DNA of 11,876 nt, taken from the NCBI GenBank assembly GCA_002392645.1, contig DGHL01000035.1:1-11876 (forward strand), in the 5' to 3' direction. How positions within the stretch are numbered: position 1 is the stretch's first letter; each line of letters starts with the position of its first letter. Shown here piece after piece: positions 8,401-11,876 of the stretch. The notes beneath the pieces are model-generated. The model was given only the letters and a program-made list of their open reading frames with translations, was not told where the DNA came from and made no database searches. The translations under genes and the position numbers were made by a program. Origin of the DNA: Prevotellaceae bacterium UBA3849. GTDB lineage: Bacteria > Bacteroidota > Bacteroidia > Bacteroidales > Bacteroidaceae.

Positions 8401-8623
8401 GCGTCTGCGTCCTATCTTGATGACTGTTGCCACGATGATTATCGGTATGATACCTCTCGTGATAGCGGGTGGCGCCGGAGCCAATGGTAACCGTGCCCTT
8501 GCCCTCGGCGTCATAGGCGGTATGAGCGTAGGCACCATTGCCCTTCTCTTCGTCGTGCCGGCATTCTTTATCGTGTTCCAGAAGCTGCACGAGAAGTATC
8601 AGGGAGTAAATAATAATTCATAA
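5480..8623 (+). CDS. RND multidrug efflux inner-membrane pump (AcrB/MexB, HAE-1 family)
   Basis: This 1047-residue proton-driven antiporter is the engine of the tripartite pump and should act as a trimer in the inner membrane. Proton-relay residues are present: Asp404-Asp405 in TM4 (GTVVDDAIVVVEAV), Lys945 in TM10 (LLAKTAILITEF), and Arg977 and Thr982 in TM11 (RLRPILMTVATMIIGM), matching AcrB D407/D408, K940, R971 and T978. TM1 (about 9-29) is followed by the first periplasmic porter/docking loop (about 30-335), TM2-TM6, a cytoplasmic linker near 498-535, TM7 (about 537-556), the second large loop (about 557-870) and TM8-TM12. A Gly-rich loop at 608-620 corresponds to the AcrB switch-loop area. 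Full length and intact, it should be active. The last four residues, NNNS, come from an A/T-rich repeat that begins in the gene. The outer-membrane factor follows after 156 bp. HAE-1 subtype is inferred from overall similarity; drug range is unknown. Confidence 0.96.
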   Translation: MKNNIFINKYVMACAISVVIALVGYISMSTLPVEQYPDIAPPTVAVTTSYTGADENTVMKAVVQPLEEAINGVTDMTYISSKASSNGDVEINVYFKQGTDADLAAVNVQNRVSRAQALLPADVNKVGVSVQKQQSNILRIFAVKSADGKYDEDFVSNYVDINIKPRLMRITGVGNVQSLGNTYALRIWLKPDVMAQYGLTPNDVFAAIGGQSFVSAVGTLGEQSGNSYQYNMQYKGTLKTVEEFNDIVLRTSDGGMLQLSDVAEVKIGAMSYNFTSNIQDRPGALFMVFAAPGANATQVNASINKMFEEAKKTMPAGLEFVTMMTSDDFLFAAIHNVVETLVIAIILVVLVVFFFLQNIKATIIPSISIIVSLLGTFAVVSLAGFSLNILTLFALVLAIGTVVDDAIVVVEAVMAKIEGGISDAREATRQAMNEVSVAVVSCTLVFMAVFVPVMFMPGTSGTFFTQFGVTIASSVGLSCISALTLCPALCAIMMRVTEGKKEGKGLTYYTKKAYTASYSAIYNKYSKSVQKFIKRPFLAWGLLVAAAVLLVFFMKSLPSGLVPQEDQGVFLVEVQAPEGTTLKQTREMVKKVEDKVKKIPELESFSMTCGYGMLSGAGSNYATMVVRLKNWDDRSGINHLIDLVMYRFYLDCMDLKNLTVLPFQMPQIPGYGSSNDISLIVEDPTDGNLSEFAKHTERFLNKLSERSEVSSTMSTYSERFPKYQVDVDAAQCTRAGLTPEVVLNTLGSFCGGAYIGNFNQFGKVYRIMASASPEYRLDPSSLDNIFVQVKDGSMAPISEFVSLKEIVGPANIEHFNLLQSITCYITPGGGYTEGDVHKVIAEVFQEEMPPTATYEYSGMSRELEEAANSNATALIYVICAILIYLILASLYNSWFTPWAVLFSVPFGLMGAFIFAYLGNLMGLPGMDNNIYLQTGVIMLIGLLAKTAILITEFASERRAQGMSIPEAAFEACKERLRPILMTVATMIIGMIPLVIAGGAGANGNRALALGVIGGMSVGTIALLFVVPAFFIVFQKLHEKYQGVNNNS

Positions 8624-8642
8624 TTAATAATGCATAATTCAT
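8613..8642 (+). repeat. A/T-rich direct repeat overlapping the pump gene's stop codon
   Basis: ATAATTCAT occurs at 8613-8621 and again at 8634-8642, 21 bp apart, and a related TAATTCAT lies at 8711-8718. The first copy contains the last codons (AAT TCA) and the first base of the TAA stop of the pump gene. The four final residues NNNS therefore look like a tail supplied by the repeat. This is simple A/T-rich DNA and could also be low complexity by chance. Confidence 0.45.
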
Positions 8643-8665
8643 CGCTCGGCATGCAGTTACGCTTT

Positions 8666-8709
8666 TCACTTCTCCCTCCCTCTCAGGGAGGGTTGGGGTG
8701 GGTCTCTTT
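8666..8709 (+). repeat. hairpin / G-quadruplex-capable 44-bp repeat, copy 1
   Basis: This is copy 1 of a 44-bp element inside the efflux operon. CCCTCCCT (8674-8681) and AGGGAGGG (8685-8692) form an 8-bp G/C-rich stem with a CTC loop. On the transcribed-sense strand, GGG-A-GGG-TT-GGGG-T-GGG (8686-8702) also satisfies the G3N1-7 rule for an intramolecular G-quadruplex. Hairpin and quadruplex are mutually exclusive, because the GGGAGGG arm is shared. It is flanked by TCACTT at the left and TCTCTTT at the right. Confidence 0.75.
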
Positions 8710-8730
8710 CTAATTCATCACCTTAACTAA

Positions 8731-8774
8731 TCACTTCTCCCTCCCTCACTGGGAGGGGCGGGGTGGGTCTCTTT
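8731..8774 (+). repeat. hairpin / G-quadruplex-capable 44-bp repeat, copy 2
   Basis: This copy is 40/44 identical to copy 1, starts 65 bp after it, and ends 5 bp before the outer-membrane factor ATG. The stem is CCCTCCC (8739-8745) and GGGAGGG (8751-8757) with a TCACT loop. The differences fall in the loop and at two bases just after the 3' arm, so the stem is conserved. The G-rich tail GGG-A-GGGG-C-GGGG-T-GGG (8751-8767) again has four G-tracts. Placed this close to the start codon, it could affect translation of the channel protein. Confidence 0.75.
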
Positions 8775-8779
8775 AAATT

Positions 8780-10198
8780 ATGAAGATTAAGAATATACTC
8801 ATCGCAGCACTCGTGGGCTCTCTGCTCACAGGCTGCGGCCTATATGACAAATACGAACAAAAGGTTGAAACGCCCAGTGGCATCTTTGGCAACAATGCCA
8901 ACGGACAGGCGTTCGGCAGTACTGCAGAGGGCAGTGCGTCTGTAGCACAGATGTCATGGCGTGACATCTTCACCGACCCTTTGTTACAGCAGCTCATAGA
9001 ACAGGTGTTGGCAAATAATACCGACCTCAACTCTGCACGCATTGCCATAGAGAAAAGCGAGGCTGCGCTAAAGGCTGCCAAACTGGCCTATCTGCCGTCT
9101 CTCTTCTTCTCACCACAAGGCTCATTGTCAAGTTTTGATGGCGCTCCCGTCACCAAGGTTTACAACCTGCCGCTGCAGTTGTCTTGGGATGTTGACTTGT
9201 TTGGCTCTATCACAAACAAGAAGCGTGCGGCAAAGGCCATACTCTTGCAGTCTCAGTTGAATGAGGAGTCGGTGCGTGTCAACCTTATCTCTGCCACTGC
9301 ACAGCAGTACTATCTGTTGCAGATGCTTGACCGCGAACTGGATATACTCATTCAGACCGACAGTCTGTGGAAGGCTTCCCTTGACACCCAGACTGCATTG
9401 TGGGAGAATGGACAGGCTTTCTCTACCGCCGTCAATCAGCAAGAGGCATCATGGCTCAGCGTGAAGGCACAGATAGCTGACGTACGTCGCAACATTCGCT
9501 CTGCGGAGAACAGTATCTGCAGTTTGATGGCGGCGACACCGCAGCATATCAATCGTTCTAAGTGGCTGTCTGGGGCACAGCATTCTGCAAGCGGCGGACA
9601 ATATATATTTGATAATAAGTTCCTGAAACTCGGTGTGCCGGCCGACATGCTAAACCTGCGACCAGACATACGTCTTGCCAACTGCTATATGGAGGAGGCA
9701 TTCTACAACACGCAGGGAGCACGTGCAGCATTCTTCCCAACCATCACGTTGACCGGCTCGGCAGGCTGGACCAACAATAATGGCATCATCGTCAATCCTG
9801 GCAAACTGTTGCTCAGTGCCGTCGCTTCGCTTGCTCAGCCGATATTTGCAAGGGGACAGATAAAGGCCAACTATAAGATAGCGCAGCTTACCGAGGAGGA
9901 TCTGCAGAAGAAATACGTGCAGACCGTCATCGATGCAGGCAATCAGGTCAATGAAGCCATGGCAGACTGTGAGACAGCGCGTGAGAAACAAGGCTACTAT
10001 CACCGTCAGGTGGAGGTGCTTCATGAGGCATACAAAGGTACTCACGAACTGATGAACAATGGTAAGGCAAGCTACATAGAAGTGCTTACGGCCCAGGAGT
10101 CGCTGCTCAACGCCCAGTTGTCAGAGGCTCAGAACCTGTATGATGCCACACAGGCAGTCATAGCACTCTACATCGCCCTTGGCGGTGGAGCGAAGTAA
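8780..10198 (+). CDS. RND efflux outer-membrane factor lipoprotein (TolC/OprM, NodT family)
   Basis: This 472-residue protein forms the trimeric outer-membrane channel and periplasmic tunnel of the tripartite pump. The signal peptide ends with lipobox LTGC, acylated Cys19. Family hallmarks are WRDIFTDPLLQQLIEQVL near 54-71, LSWDVDLFGSI near 130-140, GVPADMLNLRPDIRLA near 290-305 and ARAAFFPTITLTGSAGW near 315-331, as in NodT/OprM proteins. Long Gln/Ala-rich helices, in two similar halves, fit the alpha-barrel. The length is typical. The ATG at 8780 follows the 44-bp repeat copy 2 by 5 bp and no promoter matching TAnnTTTG is seen between the pump gene and here. It is therefore probably the third cotranscribed gene, with output possibly modulated by the repeats. 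Confidence 0.94.
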   Translation: MKIKNILIAALVGSLLTGCGLYDKYEQKVETPSGIFGNNANGQAFGSTAEGSASVAQMSWRDIFTDPLLQQLIEQVLANNTDLNSARIAIEKSEAALKAAKLAYLPSLFFSPQGSLSSFDGAPVTKVYNLPLQLSWDVDLFGSITNKKRAAKAILLQSQLNEESVRVNLISATAQQYYLLQMLDRELDILIQTDSLWKASLDTQTALWENGQAFSTAVNQQEASWLSVKAQIADVRRNIRSAENSICSLMAATPQHINRSKWLSGAQHSASGGQYIFDNKFLKLGVPADMLNLRPDIRLANCYMEEAFYNTQGARAAFFPTITLTGSAGWTNNNGIIVNPGKLLLSAVASLAQPIFARGQIKANYKIAQLTEEDLQKKYVQTVIDAGNQVNEAMADCETAREKQGYYHRQVEVLHEAYKGTHELMNNGKASYIEVLTAQESLLNAQLSEAQNLYDATQAVIALYIALGGGAK

Positions 10199-10325
10199 CC
10201 TCATTTTGTTCTGTTTTTCCACTTTTCAGAAAACTCGTCCATAGGCGTGTTAAAACGAAGTCAGTGGACAGATATGCCAGAACGAGGGCAGAATTTGATA
10301 CCGTGGCTGTAAACCGCCAAAAACG

Positions 10326-10365
10326 AAAAAGCCGTATTTTCGGAATTCCGGAAATACGGCTTTTT
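10326..10365. terminator. strong bidirectional intrinsic terminator after the efflux operon
   Basis: A 13-bp stem, GCCGTATTTTCGG (10331-10343) with CCGGAAATACGGC (10348-10360, one G-U), closes on an AATT loop. It is flanked by AAAAA (10326-10330) and TTTTT (10361-10365), so a U-tract follows the stem on either strand. It lies 127 bp past the channel stop codon and should end the efflux transcript of about 6.2 kb. Confidence 0.85.
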
Positions 10366-10376
10366 CGGCTAATAGC

Positions 10377-10486
10377 TATGCTTTTACCATGTAATATGAT
10401 AGCTTTTACCCCCTAAAACCTATGCTTTTACGATGTAATCCCTATGCTTTTGCACAGTAAAATGATAGCTTTTACATGCCCAAACT
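10377..10486. repeat. array of five 22-bp phased dyad repeats
   Basis: The core GCTTTTAC (GCTTTTGC in unit 4) starts at 10380, 10402, 10424, 10446 and 10468, exactly every 22 bp. Units begin TAT or ATA before the core. Most units continue into a TAA-containing half that makes a dyad TTTTAC-NNN-GTAA(A/T): units 1 and 3 read TTTTAC-CAT/GAT-GTAAT, unit 4 TTTTGC-ACA-GTAAAA, and unit 2 TTTTA-CCCCC-TAAAA. Unit 5 loses the second arm. A further GCTTTTAC at 10580 is out of phase (112 bp on). There is no ORF in it, no DnaA box, and the units are too short and lack spacers to be a CRISPR. A period close to two helical turns suggests stacked protein-binding sites. Confidence 0.7.
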
Positions 10487-10691
10487 GCGCCAAATGAATA
10501 TTTTTTAAGAAAACTTTACATTTCAGCATTGTTCTATTTCTCCACTAACGGGATTGCCGAAGGTTTTACTTGGAGGTGTGCTTTTACCTTTATTCAATTC
10601 TCATTTTTCACTCGGAGCAACCGTTTTCCTCTCTATCTAACTATGAATTCATCCATCAAAGCAAATACATTTCCACATTAAACCTACTCTT

Positions 10692-10763
10692 TCAAAAAGT
10701 AAATTCAGTGAATTCTCTTTGCCCTGCCCATGCCTGTATTCTGTTTTTTATAAAATTTACCAT
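10692..10763 (-). CDS. weak candidate small ORF, 23 residues
   Basis: Minus strand, ATG (10763-10761) to TGA (10694-10692), beginning MVNFIKNRIQAW and mixing basic and aromatic residues. It is preceded by AAAGAAA at the start codon, and a TAnnTTTG-type element (10804-10797) lies about 33 bp upstream. Nothing identifies a function. A short ORF in A/T-rich DNA is easily a chance event; only the promoter-like sequence raises it above background. Confidence 0.15.
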   Translation of the reverse strand: MVNFIKNRIQAWAGQREFTEFTF

Positions 10764-10796
10764 TTTCTTTTGTCTGTTAGTTAGCAGAACTTGCGA

Positions 10797-10804
10797 CAAA
10801 CTTA
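10797..10804 (-). promoter_or_regulatory. possible promoter -7 element with flanking direct repeats
   Basis: On the minus strand TAAGTTTG matches TAnnTTTG exactly. The -33 position has GTTT rather than TTTG, so the promoter is weak or incomplete. GACATTTGTC (10806-10815) is a GACA/TGTC dyad adjacent to it, and TAACAGACAA repeats (10838-10829 and 10779-10770) bracket it. This looks like a regulated promoter site but no target is certain. Confidence 0.25.
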
Positions 10805-10899
10805 CGACATTTGTCATTTGCATAAACGTTGTCTGTTAAATCAGCCCCCAATACACCGCCACAGAAATTCTCAACCTTGTATATGAACTCTACGATTTT

Positions 10900-11876
10900 C
10901 TAACCGGCAGCAAATCCCTGCCTTCTTATGAGTCGAAGCAGGTATTCTACTGCCTTTGGTGCTTCCACACGCGCCGTCACCAACATCTGGGCAAATTCTT
11001 CCTCTGGAATGTCCGAGTTGAAGTCGTCCACCAGCTCTCGAGGCTCGTCCGATGTCTTTATCAGCACCAGCCCCCTCTGTTTCATTAGGTAACGTAGTGC
11101 TAAGATGCCCTTGTTGTACTTGGGTTTTACCTTGATCAGCTCCTGCATAAGATTCAGACCATGGTCACCAATGTACTGTTCGTTGAGCATGGCAATAGAA
11201 AAGAGTACTTTGGCATCGGGTGTTGACATATTGAGCACATTGTCCATCAGTACGTTAACGGCATTAGCCTCCTTGTATCGCTCCATTTTAACCAGACAGC
11301 GCAACTTCACGTAAAGTGCCTCTTGACACTGATGGTGAGACAACACGATATCCACGAACTCTAATGCCTGCTCATATTTACCTGCGTAGAGGCTCAATAA
11401 AGCAACAAGAAACTTCGGTGCCCAGTGGTCAGCCTCCTTCAACGATGCAGGAATCTCCTCAATACTGCCGAACAACTCATCATCACAGATAACGGTATCC
11501 AAGAATCGCTTGGCCTGTTGCATGGCCTCCTTGATGTCACCAGCCTCAGCCTTCTTCTGCACTAACAACAGATACTGCTTGGCAGCTTCATCGTAGTCGT
11601 GATGGCGCAGTAACTGATAAACAGCCTTTCCGCTCTCAATCTCACTATTGATAACCTGCTCGTCGTTGTAGTCACCGGCATATATCAATACCTCACGACT
11701 TGTATGTGCATACTGAGGAATGATGGGACGTGACAGAAAAAGTCCACTCAGTGAACGAACACGGCTCAGCGCTACGTAGAATTGACCTGCTGCAAACATT
11801 CCTCTGCTGAGGTCAAGATAGAGTTTATCGAACGTCATGCCTTGACTCTTATGTACGGTGATGGCCCATGCCAGTC
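10900..11876 (-). CDS. Pif1/RecD-like DNA helicase C-terminal part with TPR-like tail, 5'-truncated by the window edge
   Basis: The frame stays open to the right edge, so the N-terminal part lies outside and 324 residues are visible. Immediately upstream of the first in-window ATG, the codons read LAWAITVHKSQGMTFDK, so that ATG is internal. This and the following GQFYVALSRVRSLSGL are the C-terminal helicase motifs of the Pif1/RecD2 superfamily 1B (UvrD_C_2-like), with ALSR carrying the expected arginine. Residues about 80-260 after the motifs are helix-rich pairs such as YEQALEFVDIVL and YKEANAVNVLMD, which resemble tetratricopeptide repeats. A helicase with a TPR-like C-terminal extension fits many Bacteroidetes Pif1-like ATPases. 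It likely unwinds DNA 5' to 3' using ATP; Walker motifs are beyond the edge. The stop is TAG (10902-10900). Confidence 0.85.
   Translation of the reverse strand, partial: LAWAITVHKSQGMTFDKLYLDLSRGMFAAGQFYVALSRVRSLSGLFLSRPIIPQYAHTSREVLIYAGDYNDEQVINSEIESGKAVYQLLRHHDYDEAAKQYLLLVQKKAEAGDIKEAMQQAKRFLDTVICDDELFGSIEEIPASLKEADHWAPKFLVALLSLYAGKYEQALEFVDIVLSHHQCQEALYVKLRCLVKMERYKEANAVNVLMDNVLNMSTPDAKVLFSIAMLNEQYIGDHGLNLMQELIKVKPKYNKGILALRYLMKQRGLVLIKTSDEPRELVDDFNSDIPEEEFAQMLVTARVEAPKAVEYLLRLIRRQGFAAG

Larger units (their letters stand above)
10487..10899. other. gene-poor intergenic tail, A/T-rich
   Basis: This 413-bp stretch between the 22-bp array and the helicase gene has no convincing gene. It holds a 10-bp palindrome ATGAATTCAT (10643-10652), an imperfect dyad AATTC-AGT-GAATT (10702-10714) and a direct repeat TTGTCTGTTA at 10770-10779 and 10829-10838. 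A minus-strand run without stops, 10523-10600, reads KTFGNPVSGEIEQC before a TGA but has no start codon, and may be a remnant or chance. Confidence 0.5.

Noticed and set aside
10377..10486. CRISPR array
   Set aside because: Units are contiguous at 22 bp with no unique spacers, and no cas gene is visible.
10523..10600. Minus-strand coding remnant ending in GEIEQC
   Set aside because: The run is only about 25 codons, bounded by stops, with no start codon; it is recorded in the intergenic entry but not supportable as a pseudogene.
10570..10839. 89-codon plus-strand ORF in the gene-poor region
   Set aside because: It starts with TTG, has an odd composition rich in Phe, Ser, Leu and Cys, lacks an upstream promoter or ribosome-site pattern, and runs through A/T-rich DNA with palindromes and repeats.

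Overview
The window looks like chromosomal DNA from a Bacteroidales bacterium, most probably a Prevotella-type organism. Four promoters can be picked out by the Bacteroidetes -33/-7 pattern (TTTG or TTG, 19-20 bp, TAnnTTTG) or its -7 half. Start codons lack strong Shine-Dalgarno sequences and are preceded by A/T-rich DNA. The protein families (GH31 exo-glycosidase, lipoprotein adaptor and lipoprotein outer-membrane factor of an RND pump, a Pif1-like helicase with a TPR-like tail) also fit. I cannot name the species from the sequence alone.

Layout. 1-147: downstream flank of the first gene, with small hairpins only. 148-2397 (-): a secreted GH31 alpha-xylosidase-type glycosidase. 2398-2703: a divergent promoter region with two near-ideal promoters pointing outward. 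2704-4023 (+): a secreted protein of unknown function, possibly a beta-propeller. 4024-4352: intergenic region with an inverted repeat, a strong promoter and a leader of about 155 nt holding a 24-codon upstream ORF and a hairpin. 4353-10198 (+): a complete three-gene tripartite RND efflux operon of adaptor, inner-membrane pump and outer-membrane channel. Between the pump and channel genes lie two copies of a 44-bp hairpin / G-quadruplex-capable element. 10199-10899: about 700 bp without a convincing gene, holding a strong bidirectional terminator, an array of five repeats at an exact 22-bp period, and a weak candidate for a 23-residue ORF with its own promoter-like sequence. 10900-11876 (-): the C-terminal part of a Pif1/RecD-like helicase running off the right edge.

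How the parts work together. The three RND genes should form one machine spanning the envelope: the pump takes substrates from the periplasm or inner membrane, the adaptor bridges, and the channel exports through the outer membrane. No TetR-type or other regulator is visible next to the operon, so any local control would lie in the leader or the 8.7-kb repeat region. The glycosidase and its divergent neighbour share an intergenic region but no shared function can be shown. The least explained signals are the 22-bp phased dyad array, the twin hairpin/G4 elements inside the efflux operon, and the leader uORF; all three are non-coding or near-non-coding.
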